Shown: piece by piece, positions 1 through 6,515 of the stretch | Layout of the letters: every line of letters begins with the position of its first letter | Numbering within the stretch: position 1 is the stretch's first letter | Source of the DNA: Elusimicrobiota bacterium | GTDB lineage: Bacteria > Elusimicrobiota > Elusimicrobia > 2-02-FULL-39-32 | Direction of reading: 5' to 3' | Assembly: GCA_023249835.1 (NCBI GenBank) | Contig: JAHFBY010000032.1 | Span: forward strand, 1 to 9,580 | DNA: 9,580 bases | Notes under the pieces: model-generated | The model's database searches: none | Told to the model about the DNA's origin: nothing | The model's input: the letters and a program-made list of their open reading frames with translations, nothing else | Made by a program: the position numbers and the translations under genes

Positions 1-849
1 GATATGAAAGTAGAAAAGTTTAAAATGGCTACAGGGCTTATTGCCATTACTGCGCAAAGGTTAATTCGCCGGCTCTGCCCATTTTGTAAAAAAATTGTTT
101 CAGAGGACAAAATGGATCCGGCAGTGGTCTCTATTTTAAAAGCGCAGCAATTACCAGTTAGCTATTTTAAGAATATGGGATGCGTTAAGTGTGATTTTAA
201 CGGATATAAAGGCAGGCTTTCAATCTTGGAGCTATTGGAAATTGACCAGGAAGTAAAAGATAAAATAAAAGAGGATTTTCCGGGATCAGAGTTGCGGCAG
301 TTGGTTATGAACAAAAGGTGCCTCCACACTTTATCTGCGGACGCTTTATGGCATTTATCGCAAGGGGATACAACGATGGAAGAGATCGCGCCTTATTTAA
401 AGTTTGAGCTTCCCCCAAACGCAAGTTTGGCAAAGGGTGAGCACGGTAGAAAGAGTTTGTTTGCGAAATCAGGCACTAGACGTATTGTAATTGCCGATGA
501 CGACCCTGATCAGCGGATTATTGTCGGAGCCTATTTGACGAAACAAGGTTACCAGGTGGAAGAGGCGGTTGACGGAGCGGACGCTTTGGAAAAGATCGCC
601 CAAAGTCCGCCGGACTTATTGCTGGTAGACCTCATGATGCCCAATATTGATGGTTATGGAGTGATTAAAAAGACGCGGCAATCTTTGGGTTTATTAAACC
701 TTCCCATCATTGTTTTAACCGCCATTGGTGATGACAGAAGTCAGGAAGAGACCATTAATTTGGGAGCAGACGATTATATTGTTAAGCCTCTGAAACCGGC
801 TTTAGTGGTTGCCCGGGTGAACGCATTGTTTCGAAGGTTGGGAAAATGA
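1..849 (+). CDS. GspE/PilB-type assembly ATPase, C-terminal part, fused to a receiver domain (5'-partial)
   Basis: C-terminal end of a type II secretion/type IV pilus assembly ATPase carrying an extra REC domain. The gene runs in from the left edge: the first codon gat (Asp) continues the family's ...D-M-x-V-E-x-F... stretch just before the conserved AQRLIRRLCP segment, so the ATG at 4 is internal, and the Walker A and B motifs lie outside. Counting from that Met, the tetracysteine zinc site is C25/C28 and C60/C63, followed by GYKGR and a typical GspE tail to about residue 130. A linker leads to a REC domain (about 160-279) with acidic pocket D165-D167, phospho-acceptor D209, switch T239 and K261, so it should be phosphorylatable. 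Such ATPases drive pseudopilus or pilus assembly from the cytoplasmic face of the inner membrane. The REC probably tunes this by phosphorylation (inference). The stop overlaps the next gene by ATGA. Confidence 0.9.
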   Translation, partial: DMKVEKFKMATGLIAITAQRLIRRLCPFCKKIVSEDKMDPAVVSILKAQQLPVSYFKNMGCVKCDFNGYKGRLSILELLEIDQEVKDKIKEDFPGSELRQLVMNKRCLHTLSADALWHLSQGDTTMEEIAPYLKFELPPNASLAKGEHGRKSLFAKSGTRRIVIADDDPDQRIIVGAYLTKQGYQVEEAVDGADALEKIAQSPPDLLLVDLMMPNIDGYGVIKKTRQSLGLLNLPIIVLTAIGDDRSQEETINLGADDYIVKPLKPALVVARVNALFRRLGK

Positions 850-2456
850 AAGATAACAAAAATATAAAAATACTTGTGATTGATGATGAGCAGGGCATCC
901 GTGATTTTTTAACTTATGAACTTGCCTCCGAAGGTTATGTTATAGTTACGGCCAATAATGGGGAAGAAGGGGTGGAAAAAATTAAAAATGAGAAATTTAA
1001 TTTAGTGATCAGTGATATTAAGATGCCCAAAATGGACGGCATGCAGGCTTTGGAAATGATCAAGAAAATAGACCCAGGAATTGAGGTTATTATGGCGACT
1101 GGATTTGGCACGGTTGAAACCGCAGTTGCTTCGATGAAAAAAGGGGCGTACGATTTTATTCAAAAACCTTTCAACCTGGAAGAAATAAAAAGCCTTATAG
1201 AAAAAGCTTTGGAAAAAGCTGAACTGAAAAGCTTGGTCGCTCTTTACGAAACCAGCAGGGCAATATTTGCCAGCGTAAAGCTAAGCGATCTGCTTCCGGT
1301 TTTAGTTAAATTATCCGCTCAGCTTTTAAAGGCGGACGACGTTTCAATAATGCTTATGGGGGAGGACAAAAAGCTTTATATCGCCGCGTCCCAAGGACTA
1401 GACGACCAAATAAAAAAGGGCGTGCGTCTATCTTTAGGAGATAGGGTGGCGGGTAAAGTCGCAGAGTGGCAGGAGCCCCTCATCATCGTTGGATCTCTGG
1501 CTCAAGATCAAAGGTTTGCGGATATTGAAAGCCGGGAGGCTATCCGGTCTTCAGTCATTGCGCCATTAGTGGCTAAGTCCGGAATTTTAGGAGTTTTGTG
1601 CGCTGCGCGCACAACGAACGAAATCCCTTTTAATGGTTTTGATTTACACAATGCCCAGATCTTTTTATCGCAAATCACGCAGGCGATTGAAAACGCAAGG
1701 CTTTATCGTGAGCTGGAAGACAAAATGGAGGCGCTGGAAAGCGCTTATGCCGAAATGTCGCGAATGAAGGAAGATCTTGTTCAGGCGGAAAAGCTGGCTG
1801 CTATCGGAGAGCTCGCTTCAGGCGTTGCCCACGAACTCAATAACCCTCTGACCAGCATTATTGGGTTAACAGATCTTTTGCTTATGAACGATAATAAAGA
1901 GGAAGATATTCAGGATTTCACTACTATTAAGGAACAGGCCCACCGTTGCCGGAAGATAATCTTAAACCTATTGCAGTTTGCGCGAAAACAGAACTTCAAT
2001 ATGGAATATGCTCAGGTCAAAGGGGTGCTAGAGAAAACGCTGGAACTCCTGCATTATGAGTTGAAAACTTCTGGTATTGAGCTGGCGCTGGAGCTGGGCA
2101 CGTCTTTGCCTTTAACTAAAATAGACTCTTCCAGGATACAGCAAGTTTTTTTAAATATTATTAGCAATGCTAAAGATTCTCTTGCACACAGCCCTCGGCC
2201 TAAACTGACTATAAAAACTGAAAATGTGGATGGTAAAATTAAGGTCTACTTTATCGACAACGGCTGCGGTATGCCCGCAGATGTGGTTAACAAAATATTT
2301 GACCCGTTTTTCACAACAAAAGAGGTGGGCAAAGGTACGGGCTTAGGTTTGAGTGTTTCTTATGGAATAGTTCACGATCACGGTGGCGCTATTACGGTGC
2401 AGAGCAAAGAAGGAGAGGGCGCAGCGTTTTGCGTGGAATTGCCGGTAATGTTCTAA
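846..2456 (+). CDS. Soluble hybrid histidine kinase: REC-GAF-HisKA-HATPase
   Basis: A 536-residue cytoplasmic sensor kinase without membrane segments. The N-terminal REC domain (about 6-122) is NtrC-like, with D13/D14, phospho-acceptor D57, T85 and K107. A GAF domain follows (about 130-285), then a coiled coil (about 283-318) and HisKA with phospho-acceptor H329 in GVAHELNNP. The HATPase_c domain has the N-box N437/N441, DNGCGM at 471-476, FDPFFTTK and the GKGTGLGL lid. All catalytic residues appear intact. A REC at the N-terminus suggests that phosphorylation by another kinase, or intramolecular transfer, gates this kinase. GAF domains bind small ligands or mediate dimerisation; the ligand here is unknown. 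Its start overlaps the stop of the ATPase-REC gene, indicating translational coupling, so the ATPase-fused REC is the obvious candidate phosphorylation target (inference). Confidence 0.93.
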   Translation: MKDNKNIKILVIDDEQGIRDFLTYELASEGYVIVTANNGEEGVEKIKNEKFNLVISDIKMPKMDGMQALEMIKKIDPGIEVIMATGFGTVETAVASMKKGAYDFIQKPFNLEEIKSLIEKALEKAELKSLVALYETSRAIFASVKLSDLLPVLVKLSAQLLKADDVSIMLMGEDKKLYIAASQGLDDQIKKGVRLSLGDRVAGKVAEWQEPLIIVGSLAQDQRFADIESREAIRSSVIAPLVAKSGILGVLCAARTTNEIPFNGFDLHNAQIFLSQITQAIENARLYRELEDKMEALESAYAEMSRMKEDLVQAEKLAAIGELASGVAHELNNPLTSIIGLTDLLLMNDNKEEDIQDFTTIKEQAHRCRKIILNLLQFARKQNFNMEYAQVKGVLEKTLELLHYELKTSGIELALELGTSLPLTKIDSSRIQQVFLNIISNAKDSLAHSPRPKLTIKTENVDGKIKVYFIDNGCGMPADVVNKIFDPFFTTKEVGKGTGLGLSVSYGIVHDHGGAITVQSKEGEGAAFCVELPVMF

Positions 2457-2485
2457 GGAAGAACGCGCAGGACCGATTGTTTTTA

Positions 2486-2502
2486 AAAATCTCATAGATT
2501 TT
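2486..2502. terminator. Possible weak bidirectional terminator between convergent genes
   Basis: Perfect inverted repeat AAAATCT-CAT-AGATTTT, followed on the plus strand by CTATTTTT and on the minus strand by an A/T-rich stretch. It lies between the 3' ends of the two convergent kinase genes and overlaps the minus-strand stop codon. The stem is AT-rich and weak, so efficiency is doubtful. Confidence 0.35.
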
Positions 2503-3910
2503 CTATTTTTGGAAATTTTATGCGAAACCGGGTTAAACCCGGTTCGCTCTCAAGGTCAATTGATCCGGAATGCTTTTTAACTATATCGTAAACCAGGCTT
2601 AATCCTAGCCCCGTGCCTTTACCAACAGGTTTGGTGGTGAAAAACGGATCGAATATTTTCGATTGAATTTCTTTGTCAATGCCTTTTCCGGTATCGGAAA
2701 TGATTAATTGAATCCAGGTATAGCCGTCATTGGATTGGACGGAGGTTTGGACACCTAAAACCCCTCCTTTAGGCATGGCGTCTATCGCGTTATTGGCGAG
2801 ATTGATTACTATTTGCTGAATTTGGTTTAGGTTCCCAATTATTTGAGGGAGCGAAGGCCCAAGATCTTTATGGATTTCAACAGAGTTCATTTTACTGCTT
2901 GCGTTGATCAGGCTAAGGGATCCCTCAATGGCAAGGTTTAAATCCATGGGCACTTGGTTTTGTTGATAGGCTCTGGAAAAGGTGAGCAGGTCTTGCACCA
3001 GGTTTTTACAGCGCAGCGCTTCCCGCTCAATGGATTTGATTGGAACTTCTAAAACATCTCCGGCCTTTAATCTCTGCGCAAGTCCTTGAGCAAATCCCAG
3101 GATGATGCCCAAGGGGTTATTGATTTCGTGCGCAACGCCCGCGGCCAATTGTCCTACTGCGGACATTTTTTCAGATTGCGTGAGCTGTTTTTGGTTTTCA
3201 CTAATTTTCTTATTGGCAAGGGCAAGTGCGGTAGTGCGTTCTTGCACCTTGGTTTCAATGAGGCTATTAACGATTTCAAGTTCTGCTTGACGCAGAGCTG
3301 CTCTTCGTACATCTTTTAACCCTTCGGCAATGGAGTTAAGCAGAAAAATATCCTCGAAAACCACCCACCCTGCATGCTCCAAAAACCTCCAAGGTTGTAC
3401 CACGGTAATGCCGTAGACCGATTCGGGCCAATAAATGCCGCGGAAAGCGTGGTCAAAAGCTACGACTGCTGTGGCGGACAGGATCACTTTCCAATCTTTA
3501 TAATAAGCTAAGAACGCCAGAGATCCAAATACGTGGAAATGTGTTTCAATTCTACCTCCGGTGAGGTGGATTAATAGCGCGGAAGCAAGCATTTGGCCAA
3601 TGGCTATGACGTGTGGGGTTAGCCAGTGTTTAGACCGGTATAAGGCGCAAAAGATAGGAAAAGAAGCGATCATTCCGCCTAAAAAAATGGCGGCATAGAC
3701 ATGAATATGGATTTGACTCCTGGAACCTGCCCAAGTTTGGGGGGAAACGTAAACCGCAAAAACAATCCCCATAATCCATTGCAAGGCCATAAGGATTGCA
3801 AATCTCTGACTTATCCACAGGTTAAGTTCTTCTGCGTGCTGTTTAAAAATTTGGGCAGCGCGTTTTTCTACCGATTGGGTATCATCCCAATGAAATCTTT
3901 CAGGTTCCAT
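2492..3910 (-). CDS. Membrane histidine kinase with His-rich integral-membrane sensor domain
   Basis: A 472-residue sensor kinase when started at the ATG at 3910. I chose this start because AAGGA lies 7 nt upstream; an ATG at 3949 would add 13 residues but lies deeper inside the upstream gene. Residues about 36-195 hold several hydrophobic spans with many histidines: H68 and H70, H100, H115, H124 and H126 in LTGGRIETHFHVFGSLAFLAYY, and H154 in FDHAFRG. The same type of domain (HxxxGxIExHF...LAxLxxYRDW...H) occurs in some kinases and chemotaxis receptors, as I recall it. A coiled coil (about 200-250) leads to HisKA with H261 in GVAHEINNP and an HATPase domain ([31 protein letters not shown]), all intact. 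Downstream of, and overlapping by 43 nt, the RedB-like gene, so the two are probably co-translated. Ligand unknown; heme, metal or redox sensing is a guess based on the histidines and the partner. Confidence 0.92.
   Translation of the reverse strand: MEPERFHWDDTQSVEKRAAQIFKQHAEELNLWISQRFAILMALQWIMGIVFAVYVSPQTWAGSRSQIHIHVYAAIFLGGMIASFPIFCALYRSKHWLTPHVIAIGQMLASALLIHLTGGRIETHFHVFGSLAFLAYYKDWKVILSATAVVAFDHAFRGIYWPESVYGITVVQPWRFLEHAGWVVFEDIFLLNSIAEGLKDVRRAALRQAELEIVNSLIETKVQERTTALALANKKISENQKQLTQSEKMSAVGQLAAGVAHEINNPLGIILGFAQGLAQRLKAGDVLEVPIKSIEREALRCKNLVQDLLTFSRAYQQNQVPMDLNLAIEGSLSLINASSKMNSVEIHKDLGPSLPQIIGNLNQIQQIVINLANNAIDAMPKGGVLGVQTSVQSNDGYTWIQLIISDTGKGIDKEIQSKIFDPFFTTKPVGKGTGLGLSLVYDIVKKHSGSIDLESEPGLTRFRIKFPKIENL
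2522..2547. repeat. GC-rich inverted repeat in the 3' end of the membrane kinase gene
   Basis: GCGA-(A)-ACCGGGTT / AACCCGGT-TCGC: 12 complementary positions with one bulged A and a near-zero loop, in the last ~20 codons of the minus-strand kinase gene (PGLTRFRIK). No T-tract follows on either strand, so it is not a standard terminator. It may slow read-through from the convergent gene or protect a 3' end. Confidence 0.5.
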
Positions 3911-4524
3911 ATATTTTTCCTTTGGTTGGATATATTTAGTAGCGAACATCCAAACACGTTAGTTCTTCTATATTCAGCATGGCCTCTGGTGAGTAAAGCA
4001 ACTATGGCGTCGCGTCCGGCATTAGAACCGCTATGTCCCCGGGCGCGGGTGATGCCTCCACTAAACAATAAATGACCTTGACCATCATAAAGGATGGCGT
4101 GGCCGGAGGTTCCTACGTTGAAATGTTTTGCTTCTACGCCGTCAACGTCACAATAAACGTTAACCCCGGGAATCGCTTCTGCTTTGCTCCACAGGCTTCC
4201 CTTTTCCCAATCTTTAGGAAAAGCGGCAGGTTTAAAGAACAGTACATGGACTCTCGCTTTATTGGGGGTTCGGGACATAATCCATGCTAATTCTTCTATG
4301 CTCGCTGCAGTGCAGGGGCATTCCGGGTGTGCTATTAAAAGTAAAGTCGCTAACCCGTGGATTTTAGGAATAGCGCTTTCTTTTGGCCAGGCAATCGGTG
4401 GTAAGTCCGAAACCCCTGGCGCTGCTTGATATTTTAATAAAACCCATAGTCCAAAACCGCTTAAACCCAGCCACAAGGCAGTGGTCAGTATTAATATTTT
4501 TGCAGAACATTTTTGAGTGTTCAT
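3868..4524 (-). CDS. Membrane-anchored thioredoxin-fold protein with HPECPC motif (RedB-like)
   Basis: A 218-residue protein with one N-terminal hydrophobic segment (about residues 9-30) that anchors it in the membrane or acts as a signal. A thioredoxin-like domain follows in the periplasm. A beta strand (ATLLLIAH) runs into H66-P-E-C69-P-C71, where thioredoxins carry CxxC. Later landmarks are HVLFF, the conserved-looking GTSGHAILYDGQGHLLFSGGI segment and a C-terminal FGCSLL with C193. The motif order resembles proteins annotated RedB in planctomycetes and deltaproteobacteria, as I recall; I cannot verify this by search. C-P-C rather than C-x-x-C suggests a disulfide sensor, metal ligand or thiol acceptor rather than a classical oxidoreductase (inference). 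Its last ~14 codons overlap the kinase start, pointing to a partner role. No SD sits at normal distance: AAAGGA is 16 nt upstream of the ATG. Confidence 0.8.
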   Translation of the reverse strand: MNTQKCSAKILILTTALWLGLSGFGLWVLLKYQAAPGVSDLPPIAWPKESAIPKIHGLATLLLIAHPECPCTAASIEELAWIMSRTPNKARVHVLFFKPAAFPKDWEKGSLWSKAEAIPGVNVYCDVDGVEAKHFNVGTSGHAILYDGQGHLLFSGGITRARGHSGSNAGRDAIVALLTRGHAEYRRTNVFGCSLLNISNQRKNIWNLKDFIGMIPNR

Positions 4525-4549
4525 ATTAATGATAAAACTGTCCTTTCAA

Positions 4550-4568
4550 TCTATTCAAAATGAATAGA
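4550..4568. promoter_or_regulatory. Perfect palindrome, candidate operator or 5'UTR hairpin
   Basis: TCTATTCA-aaa-TGAATAGA: two perfect 8-bp arms around a 3-nt centre. It lies between the putative -10 and the start codon of the RedB-like gene, about 26 nt before the ATG on the minus strand. That is a position where a dimeric repressor would block transcription initiation. As RNA it could also form a short hairpin. Confidence 0.5.
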
Positions 4569-4575
4569 CAATAGG

Positions 4576-4603
4576 GTATTAATTAAGATTAAAACAGTGT
4601 CAA
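4576..4603 (-). promoter_or_regulatory. Candidate sigma70 promoter for the RedB-like/kinase pair
   Basis: On the minus strand a perfect -35 TTGACA (plus-strand TGTCAA at 4598-4603) is followed after 16 nt by TAATAC (plus-strand 4576-4581), a moderate -10. Transcription would start just upstream of, or within, the TCTATTCA palindrome and run into the gene starting at 4524. Confidence 0.5.
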
Positions 4604-4708
4604 ACTTTATACGGGGTCATGATATTTTGATAAGTGGACGTGGCAGGATAAATACATTAATTAGATTATATCAAAAAATATATATAAGTAAACTAATAGA
4701 ATTATCCA

Positions 4709-4745
4709 CCCCTTGACAAAATAATTTATTCCTGGTACTTATAGA
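4709..4745 (+). promoter_or_regulatory. Candidate promoter for the HTH-REC/REC/lipoprotein/REC-GGDEF run
   Basis: Perfect -35 TTGACA at 4713-4718 inside CCCCTTGACAAAA, a 13-nt string repeated exactly at the promoter at 7486-7498. The -10 is not clear: TACTTA falls at 17-nt spacing, while the better-looking TATAGA (4740-4745) needs a 21-nt spacer. A weak -10 beside a strong -35 would suit an activated promoter, and direct repeats begin right at this point. Confidence 0.5.
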
Positions 4746-4790
4746 TTAGGATAACTGGGAAGAATTGATAGATTAGGATAAATAGGATAA
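4741..4790 (+). repeat. Cluster of TAGGATAA direct repeats upstream of the HTH-REC gene
   Basis: ATAGATTAGGATAA occurs at 4741-4754 and 4768-4781 (27-nt period). A third, shorter TAGGATAA at 4783-4790 starts 9 nt after the second core. A related AGGATAAAT lies further upstream at 4645-4653. They occupy the likely transcription-start region and leader, so they may be binding sites, possibly for the adjacent HTH-REC protein (inference). The AGGA cores could also simply be SD-like sequence in the leader. Confidence 0.55.
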
Positions 4791-4812
4791 CTTGTTATTA
4801 GAGAGAAACATT

Positions 4813-5421
4813 ATGATCCCTAAAGAGATTCCGCCGTTAACCACTTATGAAATTAGCCGCTATTTGCATGTGGATCTTACCACTGTGATTAGTTGGTGCG
4901 AACTTGGCAGGATTAAGGCTTATAAAACTCCGGGAGGGCACAGGCGGGTGCGGCCTGAATTTTTTTTAGAATTTTTAAAAGAGTACAACATGCCCATTCC
5001 GCAAGAGTTTGCGGATCGATTAAAGAACAGCCTTAAAATTTTAATTGTAGATGATGAAGAAGAGATTCGGAAAATGATTCGCCGGGCGTTGCGTCAAAGT
5101 ATTGCTTGCGCTGAAATTCATGAAGCGCGAGATGGTTTTGAAGCAGGTATTTTAGCGGCAGATCTTTTACCCGGATTAATTATATTGGATTTAATGATGC
5201 CGGGGATAAACGGGTTTAAAGTTTGCGGGAATATTAAGAAAGACGCTAGGTTTAAAGCAACAAAAATATTGGCGATAACGGGACAAGATACGGAAGAAAA
5301 TAAGCAAAAAATTCTCAAAGAAGGAGCGGATGAGTATTTGGCAAAACCGTTTGACGTTAAAGATTTGATTAAAAAAGCGCATGAATTGCTGGAGATAGCG
5401 GAGGAAAAAGTAAATAAATGA
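4813..5421 (+). CDS. Excisionase/MerR-type HTH fused to a receiver domain (response regulator)
   Basis: A 202-residue transcriptional regulator with reversed architecture: DNA-binding domain first, REC second. Residues about 9-58 form a winged HTH of the excisionase/MerR-like class (TYEISRYLHVDLTTVISWC, then GRIKAYKTPGGHRRV as wing). The REC domain (about 74-195) has D80/D81, phospho-acceptor D126, T156 and K178, all canonical. Typical OmpR- or NarL-type regulators carry REC at the N-terminus, so this is a distinct family. I start at the ATG at 4813 because AGAGAG lies 7 nt upstream; a TTG at 4792 is possible but poorly spaced from its AGGA. It is the first gene of a tight plus-strand run, behind a TTGACA promoter and the AGGATAA repeats, so autoregulation is plausible. 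No adjacent kinase is oriented with it; candidates are the divergent membrane kinase and the one at 7557. Confidence 0.9.
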   Translation: MIPKEIPPLTTYEISRYLHVDLTTVISWCELGRIKAYKTPGGHRRVRPEFFLEFLKEYNMPIPQEFADRLKNSLKILIVDDEEEIRKMIRRALRQSIACAEIHEARDGFEAGILAADLLPGLIILDLMMPGINGFKVCGNIKKDARFKATKILAITGQDTEENKQKILKEGADEYLAKPFDVKDLIKKAHELLEIAEEKVNK

Positions 5422-5451
5422 GTTTTTAATGTGGCGGAAAGAGGATGAATT

Positions 5452-5838
5452 ATGCTTAATTCAATGAGCGAAATTAAGATAGTCATTGTGGACGACGAGC
5501 CTGAGATATTAAAGACTCTAAAAAGGATTCTCGAAAAAAAAGATTATGTTGTATCTATTTATGAAAATCCGGTGGAAGCGCTCAATTTTTTAAAATCTAA
5601 TCCGGTTGACCTGGTCATTACTGATCTAAAAATGCCGGAAATGGACGGCATCTTATTTTTGATGAGCGTTAAAGAGTTTTATCCTAGCGTTCCGATCATT
5701 CTAATTACAGGCTATGCGACCATTGCCACTGCTGTAACCGCCATCCAAAAGGGAGCCTATGACTATATAAGAAAACCTTTCGATGTTCAGAAGATCTATG
5801 GCGTGGTTGAACAAGCCCTTGCTTCTGCAGGGCATTAA
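5452..5838 (+). CDS. Stand-alone receiver protein (NtrC-type REC)
   Basis: A 128-residue single-domain response regulator. The acidic pocket is D14/D15, the phospho-acceptor D58 (LVITDLKMPEMDG), with T86 and K108 in KPFD. The alpha4-beta5 region (ITGYATIATAVTAIQKGAYDYIRKPF) is like that of NtrC-family RECs and of the REC on the kinase at 846-2456. With no output domain it may be a phosphorelay intermediate, a phosphate sink, or act by protein-protein contact as CheY and Spo0F do (established for those families; the role here is inference). GAGG 7 nt upstream supports the ATG at 5452; a second in-frame ATG is at 5464. It lies 30 nt after the HTH-REC gene and 26 nt before the lipoprotein gene, so it is probably co-transcribed with both. 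Confidence 0.92.
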   Translation: MLNSMSEIKIVIVDDEPEILKTLKRILEKKDYVVSIYENPVEALNFLKSNPVDLVITDLKMPEMDGILFLMSVKEFYPSVPIILITGYATIATAVTAIQKGAYDYIRKPFDVQKIYGVVEQALASAGH

Positions 5839-5864
5839 TATAGGGGGAATGCCGGAGATTGCTG

Positions 5865-6515
5865 ATGTCCAAAATATCGAATATTATTTTATTATTTTTC
5901 CCGTTTCTTATTGGCTGCGCATCTCAAAAAATGGAGATGTCTCGTTATTATCATGAAAGGCAGTCACGCCGCATCGCGGTGTTGCCATTTGAGTCGTCTA
6001 ACCCCTATATTTCAGGTATGATTTTAAGCGACTATTTTACGGTGCAAATATTGCGTTCCATGCAAGGTTGGGATGTTATTGAGCGTAAAGACTTAACTCA
6101 GATTTTGCAAGAACAAAAGTTGACTTTAACCGGCATCATTAAACAGGATAAGTTTTCCAAACTCGGCTCAATTTTAGGAGTGGACGCAGTCATCCTTGGG
6201 TCCGTTAGGACTTTGGAAACTATACAGAGCGTAAACGGGTCAATATCTGTTACTGTTAAAATGATCGAGGTTTCTACCGGTAAGATTTTATGGGCGGACA
6301 ATATGAAAATATCCCATCAAACCTGGTCCGTATGCGAAATATCCGAGGTGGCGGACAAGATTATGGAAAAGACAGCAAAGTTGATGGTTAAAAGGTTTGA
6401 GAAAGGTTTTGTTTCAGGCTCTTTTTCATCTTTTTCTTTTAGGGAGAATTTTGTGAACGTGCGTGAAGCCAAATTGACGCATAAGGAGAAAAGCGATGGG
6501 AACGATCAACGATAA
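5865..6515 (+). CDS. CsgG/LpoB-like outer-membrane lipoprotein
   Basis: A 216-residue putative lipoprotein. A short signal peptide (MSKISNIILLFFPFLIGC) ends in the lipobox L-I-G-C with the lipid-bearing Cys at 18. The following domain fits the CsgG-type fold: RIAVLPFESSN (36-46), a helix with SDYFTVQILRS, VIERKDLTQILQEQKL (71-86), then KLGSILGVDAVILGSVRTLE (99-118) and a KMIEVSTGKILWAD strand pair (132-145). It is shorter than curli CsgG (about 277 aa), so a pore is less certain; related proteins serve as envelope or flagellar assembly accessories. The start is ATG 5865 with GGAG 7 nt upstream, in preference to an in-frame TTG at 5859. Its 3' end overlaps the REC-GGDEF gene by 20 nt. Being embedded among response regulators suggests an envelope structure controlled by them (inference). 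Confidence 0.82.
   Translation: MSKISNIILLFFPFLIGCASQKMEMSRYYHERQSRRIAVLPFESSNPYISGMILSDYFTVQILRSMQGWDVIERKDLTQILQEQKLTLTGIIKQDKFSKLGSILGVDAVILGSVRTLETIQSVNGSISVTVKMIEVSTGKILWADNMKISHQTWSVCEISEVADKIMEKTAKLMVKRFEKGFVSGSFSSFSFRENFVNVREAKLTHKEKSDGNDQR

Noticed and set aside
4..849. ATG at position 4 as the true start of the ATPase-REC gene
   Set aside because: The residue before it (Asp) and the following stretch continue the conserved GspE segment, and the catalytic domain is missing, so the real start is outside the window.
2486..2547. Insertion-sequence ends or an attachment site
   Set aside because: The inverted repeats are adjacent to each other with no transposase, integrase or target-site duplication in the window.
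3911..3949. ATG at 3949 as start of the membrane kinase
   Set aside because: ATG 3910 has AAGGA at 7 nt; the 13 extra residues show no domain and would lengthen the overlap with the upstream gene.
3701..4075. 124-codon plus-strand open frame opposite the RedB-like/kinase overlap
   Set aside because: Low-complexity translation with no domain, fully antisense to two well-supported genes.
4741..4790. CRISPR-like array
   Set aside because: Only two 14-bp repeats plus a partial copy, spacers far too short and unequal, and no cas gene nearby.
4792..4812. TTG at 4792 as start of the HTH-REC gene
   Set aside because: Its AGGA is only 4 nt away, while ATG 4813 has AGAGAG at 7 nt and begins just before the HTH domain.
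5118..5486. 122-codon minus-strand open frame opposite the HTH-REC gene
   Set aside because: Serine-rich shadow of a REC coding region, with no SD or motif.
5859..5864. TTG at 5859 as start of the lipoprotein gene
   Set aside because: ATG 5865 has GGAG at ideal 7-nt spacing and gives a normal lipoprotein signal peptide.
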